From assembly GCF_009176975.1 (NCBI RefSeq), contig NZ_WEZG01000003.1:372001-436000 (forward strand): a stretch of 64,000 nucleotides of DNA. Direction: 5' to 3'. Both the position numbers and the translations under genes were made by a program. Origin of the DNA: Aureimonas psammosilenae. GTDB lineage: Bacteria; Pseudomonadota; Alphaproteobacteria; Rhizobiales; Rhizobiaceae. Positions 7,375 through 16,457 of this stretch are shown here, piece by piece (within the stretch, counting starts at the first letter, position 1; every line of letters begins with the position of its first letter). The notes under the pieces are model-generated. The model made no database searches and was not told the origin of the DNA. It was given only the letters and a program-made list of their open reading frames with translations.

Positions 7375-8777
7375 TTCGATTTGTCTCCGAGATCGCCGGC
7401 AACTGCATCCAGCAGCTTGCGGGCGCGATCGAGGGTGGGAGAAGACGCGGCCTGCGCTTCCAACGATGTGGAGTCGTCCGACAAGGGACCTTCCATATGG
7501 GCGAGCACACTGTTGGCGGCGTCGAGCAAGCCGGTGTCGGCTGGATGCAGAAGCCCCCTGTCCACCGACTGCAACTCGGTCGCGGCCTTCAACGGGTCCA
7601 TCGTGGCGAGGCTTGCCGCCGCCGTGTAAAGGCTTCCACGCTGGCGATCCTCGTCCTGGATGCCGTTGATCTTCAGGGCTTCCGACCCGGTAAGCTGCGC
7701 GAACTCCAGATGGCCCGCAATCAGGGCACGGCGGCTGAGCGCCAAAAGAAGCGCGCGCCGGTCCCCGTCGTCGAGACGCGACCCGATGTCGAAGATCTTG
7801 TCGAGCGCGGCCTGCGGCTCGGTGCTCCCGCGATCGTCGTAGACCATCGCGAAACGCGCCAGGAAGTTCTCCGCATAGGACGACTTCGGGAAGCGGTCGA
7901 AATATTGCCGCGCCAGGCTGTCCGCCCGGTCGTGATCGCCGAGCTTGTCCACCAGAACGACTTCCAGCCGGAGCGCCGCTTCCTCGATCAGCCCGCCCGG
8001 CGCGAGAAGCCGCGCGCGGTCGAGATGAGCGACGGCGACGGTCGGTAAATCCTGTTGCAGCAACTGCCCGGTCACGAGATGAAGATGGGCCGCGAGCCCC
8101 GGCTCGGCATCGGTAAGATCGATCTTGGCCAGAAGGCTCGCCGCCTGCTTCAGATCGTTCTGCACATAAGCCAACGCCCCTTCGGCGATCGGCTTCGTGT
8201 CGGGATCGAAGATCTCGGCGGCGATCAAACGGCGCAGCACCTCCGGCGGCCCGCCCGACAGGGCGAACAGGATCGCCGCGCGCTTGTTGCGCGGGTCCTT
8301 CCAGACGTCCTGGTCGGCCGAAAGCAGGTTCGGCGAAAAACGGCGCAGCAGCATGGCCTGGACGCGGATCGCGCGCCCGTTGCCGCGCGCGACCTGATCC
8401 TGCAGGAACTGCACGGTGCGGATGATGTCGAAGGGCATGGGCGTGCGCGTGGGCGCGGCAGCGGCGGCCGCGTGCTCCTCCTCCCCATGCGCGGCGTCCG
8501 AGCCCTCGCTGGGCTCGGCGGGAGTCTCGGCGTGCGCCGGCGCGGGCTCGGCAGGATGCTCAGCCCCTTCCGCGCCCGAAGCGGCGGGCTCCTCCGGCAA
8601 GCTGCCCGTCGTTTCGTTCGAAACGGCGGGAACCGGGGCCGGCAAAGCCTGCACCGCCGCCGGAACAACGACCGGCTGCTGCGCGCCCGTGTCCTGCGCC
8701 GTTTGCGCATGACCGGGCCCGCACAGCGCGGAGGTCACAAAGAGCCCGGCGGCGAAGGTCGCGACGATGCGCTTCAT
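7371..8777 (-). CDS. motC: MotC, periplasmic motility protein
   Basis: Rhizobial-specific periplasmic stator partner; in Sinorhizobium it acts with MotB in energising the motor and needs the chaperone MotE. A signal peptide is clear (MKRIVATFAAGLFVTSALCG, cleavage near AQ). Residues 30-115 are a Pro/Ala/Glu-rich linker (PAEPAPAHAETPAEPSEG). The rest is helical, containing FLQDQVARGNGRAIRVQAML and KFSPNLL-like segments typical of MotC. The ATG overlaps the motB stop and its own stop overlaps the fliK start, both as ATGA, which points to translational coupling. 468 aa, close to known MotC proteins. Confidence 0.87.
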   Translation of the reverse strand: MKRIVATFAAGLFVTSALCGPGHAQTAQDTGAQQPVVVPAAVQALPAPVPAVSNETTGSLPEEPAASGAEGAEHPAEPAPAHAETPAEPSEGSDAAHGEEEHAAAAAAPTRTPMPFDIIRTVQFLQDQVARGNGRAIRVQAMLLRRFSPNLLSADQDVWKDPRNKRAAILFALSGGPPEVLRRLIAAEIFDPDTKPIAEGALAYVQNDLKQAASLLAKIDLTDAEPGLAAHLHLVTGQLLQQDLPTVAVAHLDRARLLAPGGLIEEAALRLEVVLVDKLGDHDRADSLARQYFDRFPKSSYAENFLARFAMVYDDRGSTEPQAALDKIFDIGSRLDDGDRRALLLALSRRALIAGHLEFAQLTGSEALKINGIQDEDRQRGSLYTAAASLATMDPLKAATELQSVDRGLLHPADTGLLDAANSVLAHMEGPLSDDSTSLEAQAASSPTLDRARKLLDAVAGDLGDKSK

Positions 8778-9892
8778 GCGGCCGGCTCTTTGAGAAAGAT
8801 CTCGATACGGCGGTTCGCCGCGGCATCGGGATCGGTGGGCAGCTTGGGATCGCGGTCGGCGACACCCTCGATGCCGGTGACGCGCTTTTCGTCCAGGCCG
8901 CCGCGAACGAGCATGTAGAACACGAACTGGGCGCGCGCCGCCGACAGCCGCCAGTTGTCGTATTCCGGCCCGCGATAAGGCCGGGCGTCCGTATGGCCCC
9001 GGATCGAGATGCTGCCCCCCTTGGAAGCCAGGATCTTGCCGATGCTTTCCACGAGCGCCAGGGTTTCGGCCGTCGGTTTGGCCGAGCCGATCTGGAACAT
9101 GCCGCCGGCGATGTTGTCCGCGAGCGAGATGGTCACGCCGCCGTCGCCGGCCTTGACCTCGATCCCGGCAGCCGAACCCGGCGCTGCGCTTTCGGCAGCC
9201 TTGTCGATCTCCTTTTGCAAGGCAGCCGCCTTGGCAGCGGCGGGATCAACCGGCGGCGCGGCATCGGCAGGTTTGGCGGCTGGCACGACCTCGGTGGTGG
9301 CGAAAGGTGTCGCGGGCATGCCGACGGGCGCGAGCTTGGTGCCGTCCGCCGCTTTGGCGACGGCGTTCGGCTCGAGCTGCCAGGATGTCGGATCGAACGG
9401 ATCGCGATAAGCCTCGCCCCCGTTCAGACCGGGCAGCCCGGTGCCGTTCGGCACGCCATCGGTGCTCTTCTTCTCGCCGCTGCCGCCAGTGGCGGCGATC
9501 TCGGCCAGAACCGCATAGGGGTCGCGGAACATCGCCTGTTCCTGGCCGCCGAGCGCCGAGCCGCTGACGGGCTTGGAGTTCTCGCCCTTCTGCTTGATGT
9601 CGTCCTTCTTCGCGCCCTGGCCGGATTCCTGCGCCTTATCGTCGAGGCCGGAATTGGCCGGCGACGACGAGTTGAGCTGGATCGGGTTGAAATACTGGGC
9701 GATCTTCTTCTTCGTGGCGTCGTCCGACACACTGGTCAGCCACATCACGAGAAAGAAGGCCATCATCGCCGTCATGAAGTCGGCGAAGGCGATCTTCCAC
9801 GCGCCGCCATGATGGCCGTCATCGCCATCGTAGTTGCGTTTGACGATGATGATCTGGCTGGGCGGGGGTCCGGCAGTTCCGGTATTGCTCAC
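8774..9892 (-). CDS. motB: MotB, flagellar stator protein
   Basis: Peptidoglycan-anchored stator subunit that conducts ions with MotA. The N-terminus has the family pattern IIIVKRNYDGDDGHHGG followed by the single membrane helix WKIAFADFMTAMMAFFLVMW, whose Asp at about residue 38 is the ion-binding residue. A long Pro/Ala/Lys-rich linker is followed at about 250-370 by an OmpA/MotB domain (ISIRGHTDARPYRGPEYDNW, then LSAARAQFVFYMLVRGGL). motA lies about 18 kb away in this window, unlike the adjacent motAB of enterics. The gene overlaps the FliH-like gene upstream and motC downstream by four bases each. Confidence 0.93.
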   Translation of the reverse strand: MSNTGTAGPPPSQIIIVKRNYDGDDGHHGGAWKIAFADFMTAMMAFFLVMWLTSVSDDATKKKIAQYFNPIQLNSSSPANSGLDDKAQESGQGAKKDDIKQKGENSKPVSGSALGGQEQAMFRDPYAVLAEIAATGGSGEKKSTDGVPNGTGLPGLNGGEAYRDPFDPTSWQLEPNAVAKAADGTKLAPVGMPATPFATTEVVPAAKPADAAPPVDPAAAKAAALQKEIDKAAESAAPGSAAGIEVKAGDGGVTISLADNIAGGMFQIGSAKPTAETLALVESIGKILASKGGSISIRGHTDARPYRGPEYDNWRLSAARAQFVFYMLVRGGLDEKRVTGIEGVADRDPKLPTDPDAAANRRIEIFLKEPAA

Positions 9893-10719
9893 GAAAGAGC
9901 CTCCTCCAGCGCCGAACGCCAGGACGACAAGCGGCTTTCGATCACCGTCGCGTCGGCCTCGATGCGGATATCGGTCTTCTCCTCGTCATGCGTGAAGGCG
10001 ATCATCGGCATGTCGGCGCCGATGCGGTCCTCGAGCGCGTCGAGGAGGTCGGACGGGCCGGACGCCGCGATCCGGCAGGCCGTGCCGTCGAGCGCGATGG
10101 TGCGGACCGCGCCGATCATCTCGTCCACCGTCTGGCGACGGCGCACGTCGAGCGCCAGCGGGCGCAGGACGTTGCCGAGGCTGAGCTTCAGCGTTTCTTC
10201 CAGGATCGCGACCTGCAGAATCATGAGGTCGGCGAGGCGATCGGCCTGTTCCACGGTCCAGCGGTTGCGAAGTTCGGCGATCTCGGCAGCCTGCGCTTCT
10301 CCGAGATTGGCGCGCATGGCCGAGACGCGGTCGGCGAGATCGGCTTCATAGGCCTCGCGCGCCATGGCGCGGCCGATCTCGATGCCTTGCGAGCGGGCGG
10401 CCTCGGCGGCCTCCACGATCTCGGCGGCATGCGCTTCTTGTTCAGCGGCGCGGGCCGCCTTCTCGGCTTCGAGCTCCCGCAAGGGGACGCGCGGCTCGGT
10501 GACGAGGCGGGGCGCGGCGGGGGCGAAGGCCGGCCGAGTGGCGACGGGCGCTTCCGGCATCCTCACCGGCGCGGGCTCTGCCGCCTTCGGCAGGACCTTC
10601 AGGGGTTTCAGTTTCGCGCCGGAAGCGCCGGATGCGGCGACCTTGCGGGCGGCCAGGGCCATCAGCGGGGTGAAGTCCTCGCCGGCGCCGTCAGAGAGAT
10701 ACTGCGAGAGAGGGATCAT
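9889..10719 (-). CDS. FliH-like export ATPase regulator (probable)
   Basis: 276-aa cytoplasmic protein with no signal or membrane segment. Residues 1-75 are Ala/Pro/Lys-rich, residues 80-170 form a highly charged helix likely to be a coiled coil (LRELEAEKAARAAEQEAHAA, then IEIGRAMAREAYEADLADRV), and the C-terminal 100 residues are mixed alpha/beta (DEMIGAVRTIALDGTACRIA). This layout matches FliH/YscL-type negative regulators of the FliI ATPase. It starts three bases after the fliF stop and overlaps motB, so it belongs to the fliF operon, and no other FliH candidate is in the window. The name is inferred from architecture and position rather than from a clear motif. Confidence 0.6.
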   Translation of the reverse strand: MIPLSQYLSDGAGEDFTPLMALAARKVAASGASGAKLKPLKVLPKAAEPAPVRMPEAPVATRPAFAPAAPRLVTEPRVPLRELEAEKAARAAEQEAHAAEIVEAAEAARSQGIEIGRAMAREAYEADLADRVSAMRANLGEAQAAEIAELRNRWTVEQADRLADLMILQVAILEETLKLSLGNVLRPLALDVRRRQTVDEMIGAVRTIALDGTACRIAASGPSDLLDALEDRIGADMPMIAFTHDEEKTDIRIEADATVIESRLSSWRSALEEALS

Positions 10720-10722
10720 CGC

Positions 10723-12414
10723 TTATGCCGCTTCTTTCTGATGGATCCAGTTGCGCAGGATGTTGGCCGCCTGCGCCTCGTCGAAGTCGACGAGCTTTTC
10801 GAGGCGGGCCTGCGGCGAGTTCGCCTGGCTGCGCGTGAGGTCTTCGAGGAGTTCGGGATCGATGCCGCGATTGGCGCCGGGGAAGCCGAGGGCCGCGTTC
10901 ATCTCGCCGTCGAAGCCGAGGGCCCCGTCGCCGAAGCCGGGGATGCCGGCATTGGCGAGCTCGATGGAGTTCGGGTCGAGGGTCGTGGCTTCGGAGGCCG
11001 AGGAACCGGCGATGGCGCGCACGGCCGGCTTCAGGCCGAACCAGATCAGGAGAACCGCGACGACGAGGATGGTGAGCGCGTTGATGAGCGTGCCCGACTG
11101 GCGCATCAGCATATCGCCGACACCGAGGGGCTCGACCGGCTGGAGAGCGTCGCCGTTGGAGGCGAAGTCGACGGCCGTCACCGCGATCTGGTCGCCGCGC
11201 GCTTCGGAATAACCGGCGGCGGAGGACACGAGCGTCTTCACCTCGTTCAACGCGGCGTCGATCTGCTCAGGGGTAGCGTTCGCGCCGATCGAGTCGGACA
11301 GGCGCTTGCGGTTCACGACCACAGCGACGGACAGGCGCTTCACGTCGTAGCCGTCGCTGACGGTCTGCGTGGTGGTCTCGTTGATCTCGTAGTTGGTGAG
11401 TTCCTCGCGACGGTCCTTGGCTTCGGAGGATTCGTTGCCGGCTTGGCTCTGCGCCTGGCCGGCGGGCTGGGGCACGTTCTGCTCGACGGTGGTGGCCTTG
11501 TCGGCCTCGCGGTCGTTGCTCTGCCCGGTTTCGCGGACGGTGCGGGTGGAGCGCTCGACGCGGCCGTCGGGATCGAACTTGCGCGAGGAGGTGCTCTTGC
11601 GGTCGGTGTCCAGCTTGGCGACGACGCTCGACTGGAAGTTGCCGACGCCGAGATACGGGGCCAGCGTGCGGCGGATCGAGTCCTCGACCGAGCGCGACAC
11701 GACGTTTTCCATGCCGAGCTGCTTGGCGGAAGTCGCCGAAGCGCCGTCGTCGCCTGACGCCAGAAGCGTGCCATCGGTGTTGAGGACGGTAACCTCTTCC
11801 GGGCTCATCTGCGGGATGGCGGAGGCCACGAGATGGCGGATGGCATCGGCGGAGCGGAAGCCTTCGGCGTTGTCGGTGCGAACCACGACGCTGGCGGAGG
11901 GTTTCTGCGTTTCGCGGCGGAAGGAGCCGGCTTCGGCCAGAACGATGTGGACGCGGGCGGCGCGCACGTCCTTCAGGGTCTGGATGGTGCGCGCGAGTTC
12001 GCCTTCCAGCGCCCTCACCCGCGTCACTTCCTGCATGAAGGAGGTGAGGCCCATGGAGCCGAGCTGGTCGAACAGCTCGTAACCCGCCCCTTCCGAACGC
12101 GGCAGACCCTTTTCGGCCAGCAGCATGCGGGCGGACGCGGTGGCCGAGAACGGCGTCGAGACCGTGTCGCCCTTGGCGTTCACGTCGAAGGTGATGCCGG
12201 CTTCGGTCAGGGCCGCGCCGATGCGCGTCACGTCCTGCCGGTCGAGGCCGGTATACAGGACCTCCATGGTCGGCCGGCTCAGCGAATAAGCGCCGAGCCC
12301 GACGAGCCCGATCACGAAAAGGCCGATCAGCCCCAGCGCAATGAGTTTCCGCGACCCGAGGGCCTGGAGGTTTTCGAGAATTTGCCGGCCTTTTTCGGCC
12401 GCGAGTATCGCCAT
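10723..12414 (-). CDS. fliF: FliF, MS-ring protein
   Basis: Forms the membrane MS ring on which the motor is built. Two membrane helices bracket a large periplasmic part: residues about 24-47 (KLIALGLIGLFVIGLVGLGA) and about 440-460 (LINALTILVVAVLLIWFGL). The periplasmic region shows YscJ/FliF patterns (MEVLYTGLDRQDVTRIGAAL, LPRSEGAGYELFDQLGSMGL, ELARTIQTLKDVRAARVHIV). The cytoplasmic tail ends with the FliG-binding region (LEKLVDFDEAQAANILRNWI). 563 aa is typical. It begins the fliF-fliH-like-motB-motC-fliK operon and has a 120-base upstream region after the flagellin terminator. Confidence 0.95.
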   Translation of the reverse strand: MAILAAEKGRQILENLQALGSRKLIALGLIGLFVIGLVGLGAYSLSRPTMEVLYTGLDRQDVTRIGAALTEAGITFDVNAKGDTVSTPFSATASARMLLAEKGLPRSEGAGYELFDQLGSMGLTSFMQEVTRVRALEGELARTIQTLKDVRAARVHIVLAEAGSFRRETQKPSASVVVRTDNAEGFRSADAIRHLVASAIPQMSPEEVTVLNTDGTLLASGDDGASATSAKQLGMENVVSRSVEDSIRRTLAPYLGVGNFQSSVVAKLDTDRKSTSSRKFDPDGRVERSTRTVRETGQSNDREADKATTVEQNVPQPAGQAQSQAGNESSEAKDRREELTNYEINETTTQTVSDGYDVKRLSVAVVVNRKRLSDSIGANATPEQIDAALNEVKTLVSSAAGYSEARGDQIAVTAVDFASNGDALQPVEPLGVGDMLMRQSGTLINALTILVVAVLLIWFGLKPAVRAIAGSSASEATTLDPNSIELANAGIPGFGDGALGFDGEMNAALGFPGANRGIDPELLEDLTRSQANSPQARLEKLVDFDEAQAANILRNWIHQKEAA

Positions 12415-12534
12415 GGGATCGCCTGCCCGATGCGGAATTCCAACTGGTCCACAATTGGCCGGCCAAGCTTGCGCGGATGTGATGGCGTTCAGTGATCGTT
12501 AAGGTCTGGAGATCCTTAAATTTGAGGATGTTGG

Positions 12535-12573
12535 CCAAAAAAGAACGCCCCCGGATCGATATGATCCGAGGGC
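12535..12573 (-). terminator. Strong intrinsic terminator downstream of the first flagellin gene
   Basis: An 11-bp stem (12547-12557 with 12563-12573, one wobble) and 5-base loop, followed on the minus strand by GTTC and six T residues (12537-12542 on the plus strand read as A). Ends the flagellin message about 65 bases past its stop codon and insulates fliF. Confidence 0.85.
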
Positions 12574-12639
12574 GCCTCGAAGGCCGGAACTGCGGCGAAT
12601 ACAGTGACGCCCGCCGCGATGCCGATGAGTTGGCCGCTA

Positions 12640-14367
12640 TTAGCTGCGGAAGAGCGACAGGATGTTCTGCGACGCCTGGTTGGCGATCGAGAGAGCCTGG
12701 ACGCCGAGCTGCTGCTTGACCTGCAGCGCCTGGAGCTTGGTGGACTCTTCCGACATGTCGGCGTCCACCAGGTTGCCGACGCCCTTGTCGATCGTGTCCA
12801 TCAGCGTGTCCACGAAGGACTTCTGCATGTCGATGCGGGAAGCAACCGAACCGAGCGTGGCGGCGGCAGTGGTAACGCGGTTCAGCGCGGTGTTCACCGA
12901 CTGAATGTACTGCGAGATCTGCGTCGCCGTCTTGCCCGTTATGTCGAGCGTCGTGATGTTGGTGCCCTTGCTGACGGACAAGTCGCCGATCGTGACCTTG
13001 GAGGTTGCGGTCGACGAACTGTTGGCGAAGTACAGCTTGTTGCTGGCAATCGCGTTGCCGTCCTGATCCAGAACCGCACCATCGCCAACGCCGACGGAGA
13101 CGCCAGTGATGCCGGCCTGGGACAGCGCAGCAGTAAGAACCGACTTCATCTGCGTGGCGTTGTTGATCTTGCCGTCACCTGCACCCAGAGTCGAGTCGAC
13201 CAGAGCTTTGGAGATCGTCACCACCTTGCTGGAGCCGCCATCGACGGTCATGGAGAAGGCGATCGTGTCGTCGGCATCGAGAGTGACCGCCGTCGAGAAC
13301 GCGCTCGTCATTACCGCGTTGGCCGCCTTGTAGGTAGCGTCCGCGCCGACATCGTTGATCGCTGTGCTCAGGCCACCGAACTCACTCGTGTTTGTCGTAT
13401 CGGTGGTTGCATAGTTTGCAGTCACAATACGCGAGGTAGCACCGGAAGTCGCCGAGGTGAAAGTAAGGCGGACGTTGTTGGTAGCGGTACCGTCGACCGT
13501 TCCGTCAGCCTTCGTCGCCACCACCGACAACACACCCGAGCCGAACTTAGCATTGACCGCGCTCTGAACTGCCGCTGCCCACGTCGTCGCGCTAGCCCTG
13601 TTGGCAGTGGTAGCGGCAACCTCGATCCTTTGGGTCGGGCGATTATCCACAGTCAAGTCAAACGACACCGTCTTTCCATCCAACAGCGTCGTGTTGGAGA
13701 AGTCCGCAGCGGTGGTCTTGACAGCGGCTTCCGCCGCAGCGTTCACCTTCGCCGAAGAAGTCGCCGAGACGATCGTGCCGGCATCGGCGTTGCCCGACTT
13801 ACCGCCGTCCAGAATGCCCTGCTTTTGCGTGTTGCTATCGAACAGCGCGATGTTGCTGGTGTCGATGTTGATGGTGCCGATGTTCACCGTGCCGTTGTTC
13901 AGGCGGGTGAAGGAGGAGACGACGCCCTTGGCTGCGTTGTAGCCGTTGGCCGAGGAGTCGACCGAGAGCCAGTTCTCGCCCGAGAAGACCGAGGAGGATG
14001 CGATCGAAACGAGCTGCTTCTGGAGTTCGCCGATTTCTGTCTGGATCTTGGTCTTGTCGACGCCGTCCTGAGTCGCGGCCGTCAGCTTGGACTTGATCTC
14101 GTCCAGAACGTCCTTGGCCTTGTTCAGACCCTGATAGGCGGTATCCACCGTCGAAGCGCCGAGGCCGAGCGCGTCCTTGACGGTCGACAGGGCCTTGTTG
14201 TCCGACTTCAGCGTCGTGGAGATCGACCAGTAGGCGGCGTTGTCCTTGGCTTCGCCGATCTTGTAACCGGTCGAGATCTTGTTTTGCGTCTTATCGAGCG
14301 CAGTGTTGGTCTGCTGAAGGGTGCGGAGCGCCGTGATTGCGGCCGCATTGGTGTTCACGCTTGCCAT
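12640..14367 (-). CDS. Flagellin, downstream copy
   Basis: Filament protein. N-terminal D0/D1 (MASVNTNAAAITALRTLQQT, then KISTGYKIGEAKDNAAYWSI) and C-terminal D1/D0 (EESTKLQALQVKQQLGVQAL then SIANQASQNILSLFRS) are standard alphaproteobacterial flagellin. 575 aa is long for the group (often 320-400). The extra length is in the surface-exposed centre, where two related blocks follow each other: about residues 235-312 (VSFDLTVDNRPTQRIEVA...) and about 369-462 (IAFSMTVDGGSSKVVTISK...). Each consists of a beta segment, a helix and a further beta segment, like Flagellin_IN-type inserts. A tandem duplicate of the gene at 14713-16419. Its leader contains a shared stem-loop. Confidence 0.95.
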   Translation of the reverse strand: MASVNTNAAAITALRTLQQTNTALDKTQNKISTGYKIGEAKDNAAYWSISTTLKSDNKALSTVKDALGLGASTVDTAYQGLNKAKDVLDEIKSKLTAATQDGVDKTKIQTEIGELQKQLVSIASSSVFSGENWLSVDSSANGYNAAKGVVSSFTRLNNGTVNIGTINIDTSNIALFDSNTQKQGILDGGKSGNADAGTIVSATSSAKVNAAAEAAVKTTAADFSNTTLLDGKTVSFDLTVDNRPTQRIEVAATTANRASATTWAAAVQSAVNAKFGSGVLSVVATKADGTVDGTATNNVRLTFTSATSGATSRIVTANYATTDTTNTSEFGGLSTAINDVGADATYKAANAVMTSAFSTAVTLDADDTIAFSMTVDGGSSKVVTISKALVDSTLGAGDGKINNATQMKSVLTAALSQAGITGVSVGVGDGAVLDQDGNAIASNKLYFANSSSTATSKVTIGDLSVSKGTNITTLDITGKTATQISQYIQSVNTALNRVTTAAATLGSVASRIDMQKSFVDTLMDTIDKGVGNLVDADMSEESTKLQALQVKQQLGVQALSIANQASQNILSLFRS

Positions 14368-14404
14368 GTTATTTGTCCCGGTATTTGGGTACTCGAAGGG
14401 ACAG

Positions 14405-14472
14405 GCTGGATCTTACCCAGCATGAAGGACCGGCATCATGCCTTTGATCGAACTTGTTTTTCGATCAATCCG
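14405..14472 (-). promoter_or_regulatory. Conserved flagellin promoter/leader block, downstream copy
   Basis: Three elements match the region before the second flagellin gene at almost the same distances from the ATG. They are a stem-loop with arms GCTGG/CCAGC (14405-14421, 38-54 bases upstream), a 22-base block containing the palindrome GGCATGATGCC (14431-14453, 64-86 upstream), and TCAATCCG (14465-14472, about 100 upstream). The stem-loop probably lies in the mRNA leader and the other two in the promoter. The rest of the 345-base gap 14368-14712 holds the terminator of the other flagellin gene and nothing else recognisable. Confidence 0.6.
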
Positions 14473-14646
14473 TCATGAAGAGCAATCTAGCCGACAGCTT
14501 TTAACGGGCGGTGAATCGCATCGTCGCTTCGGGCAGTATCGACATTCCGGGATTAACCGAGATCTTGGGGGTTGAATATGCCGGATCGACCTCCGCCACC
14601 TGTAACCGCTTATTCTGAAAAGAAATCGAGCCGTGATTCGAAAGCG

Positions 14647-14676
14647 AAAAGGCCCCGGACATCGCTGCCCGGGGCC
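14647..14676 (-). terminator. Intrinsic terminator downstream of the second flagellin gene
   Basis: 8-bp GC stem (GGCCCCGG 14651-14658 with CCGGGGCC 14669-14676) and a 10-base loop, followed on the minus strand by TTTTCGCTTTC. Lies 37 bases after the flagellin stop. Confidence 0.8.
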
Positions 14677-14712
14677 ATGATATTTTTCGATCTGATAGAC
14701 GGCTGGATGCCA

Positions 14713-16419
14713 TCAGCCTCGCGACTGGAACAAGGACAGGATGTTCTGAGCCGACTGGTTGGCGATCGAGAGAGCCTGAACGCCGAGCTGCTGCTTGACC
14801 TGCAGAGCCTGGAGCTTGGTGGACTCTTCCGACATGTCGGCGTCCACGAGATCGCCGACGCCCTTGTCGATCGTGTCCATCAGCGTGTCCACGAAGGACT
14901 TCTGCATGTCGATGCGATTGGCGGCAGACCCGAGCGTCGCCGCAGCCGTGGTCACGCGGTTCAAAGCCGTATTCACCGCCTGAACGTACTGCGAGATCTG
15001 CGTCATCGACTTGCCCGTGATGTCGAGCGTCGTGATGTTGATGCCCTTGCTCACCGAGATGTCGCCGAGCACGACCTTGGAAGCCGCCGTCGCAGTGCTG
15101 GACGCGAAGTACAACTTGTCGCTGGCGATCACGTTGCCGTCCTGATCCAACGTCGTCGCACCATCGCCGAAGCCGATCGTCACGCCGGTAATGCCTGCCT
15201 GCTTCAGCGCCTCCGCGAGGACCGACTTCATCTGGGTGACGTTGTTGATCTTGCCGTCGCCCGCACCCAGGGTCGAGTCGACCAGGGCCTTGGAGATGGT
15301 CACCACCTTGCTGGAGCCGCCATCGACCGTCATCGAGAAGGCAACCGTGTCGTCGGCATCCAGCGTTACCGCCGCAGCAAACGCGCTCGTCATCACCGCG
15401 TTGGCCGCCTTGTAGGTAGCGTCCGTTCCGGTATTGGTCGCGGCTGTCAGGCCGCCTACGCCATGAGCACCAACCGTCGTGTTGGTCCAGTTGGCAGTCA
15501 CGATACGCGAAGACGCACCTGATGTCGCCGAGGTGAGCGTGAGGTAGCCGGTACCGGCTGCACCCAGAGCCGCCGTTTCCGTCGCCGAAACGACGCCGGC
15601 GCCGAACTTCGCGTTGATCGCGGCTTGGATGTCGGCGACGTAGTTCGTCGCTCCGGGGGTTGCGTTGCTGACCTTCACCGAGATCGTCTGCGTCGGGCGA
15701 TTGTCGATGGTGAGATCGAACGTGATGACGTCGTTCTGAGCGACACCGCCGATCGTGATCTGCTGTGTCAAGGTCGCCGCCTTGGCGGGTTGATTCACCT
15801 TGGCCGCTGAAGTCGCCGAAACGATCGTGCCAGCGTCCGTGTTGCCCGACTTGCCGCCGTCCAGAATACCCTGCTTCTGCGTGTTGCTATCGAACAGTGC
15901 CACGTTGCTCGCGTCGATACCGATCGTACCGATATTCACTGTGCCGTTGTTGAGGCGGGTGAAGGAGGCGACGACACCCTTCGTGGCGTTGTATCCGTTG
16001 GCGGAGGAGTCGACCGAAAGCCAGTTCTCGCCCGAGAAGACCGAGGAGGAAGCAATCGACTTGAGTTGGTTCTGGAGTTCGGCGATTTCCGACTGGATCT
16101 TCGACTTGTCCACGCCGTCCTGGGTGGCGGCCGTCAGCTTGGACTTGATCTCGTCCAGAACGTCCTTGGCCTTGTTGAGGCCTTGATAAGCCGTATCGAC
16201 GGTCGCCGCACCCAGACCAAGCGCGTCCTTGACGGTCGACAGGGCCTTGTTGTCCGACTTCAGCGTCGTGGAGATCGACCAGTAAGCCGCGTTGTCCTTC
16301 GCATTGCCGATCTTGTAACCGGTAGAGATGCGGTTCTGCGTCTTATCAAGCGTCGCGTTAGTCTGCTGGAGGGTGCGCAGCGCCGTGATGGCGGCCGCAT
16401 TCGTGTTCACGCTTGCCAT
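14713..16419 (-). CDS. Flagellin, upstream copy
   Basis: Second filament protein, 568 aa. Its first 190 and last 190 residues are nearly identical to the downstream flagellin, differing mainly in one central block. That block (about residues 205-345) includes TFDLTIDNRPTQTISVKVSN and LTLTSATSGASSRIVTANW and has diverged, whereas the second block (about 360-450, VAFSMTVDGGSSKVVTISK) is strongly conserved. This pattern fits tandem duplication with divergence, or gene conversion limited to the termini. It ends LSIANQSAQNILSLFQSRG, two residues longer than its partner. Its own terminator and its own copy of the conserved leader show it is transcribed separately. Confidence 0.95.
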   Translation of the reverse strand: MASVNTNAAAITALRTLQQTNATLDKTQNRISTGYKIGNAKDNAAYWSISTTLKSDNKALSTVKDALGLGAATVDTAYQGLNKAKDVLDEIKSKLTAATQDGVDKSKIQSEIAELQNQLKSIASSSVFSGENWLSVDSSANGYNATKGVVASFTRLNNGTVNIGTIGIDASNVALFDSNTQKQGILDGGKSGNTDAGTIVSATSAAKVNQPAKAATLTQQITIGGVAQNDVITFDLTIDNRPTQTISVKVSNATPGATNYVADIQAAINAKFGAGVVSATETAALGAAGTGYLTLTSATSGASSRIVTANWTNTTVGAHGVGGLTAATNTGTDATYKAANAVMTSAFAAAVTLDADDTVAFSMTVDGGSSKVVTISKALVDSTLGAGDGKINNVTQMKSVLAEALKQAGITGVTIGFGDGATTLDQDGNVIASDKLYFASSTATAASKVVLGDISVSKGINITTLDITGKSMTQISQYVQAVNTALNRVTTAAATLGSAANRIDMQKSFVDTLMDTIDKGVGDLVDADMSEESTKLQALQVKQQLGVQALSIANQSAQNILSLFQSRG

Positions 16420-16457
16420 GGAAATCCGTGCCCCGGAATAAGTCAGTCTCAGGACAT

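Noticed and set aside
12497-12520. TTAA pairs upstream of fliF considered as CtrA boxes
   Set aside because: Spacing is 13 bases between the two TTAA; the best seven-base spacing gives only TTAA-N7-TGAA, too weak to report as a site.
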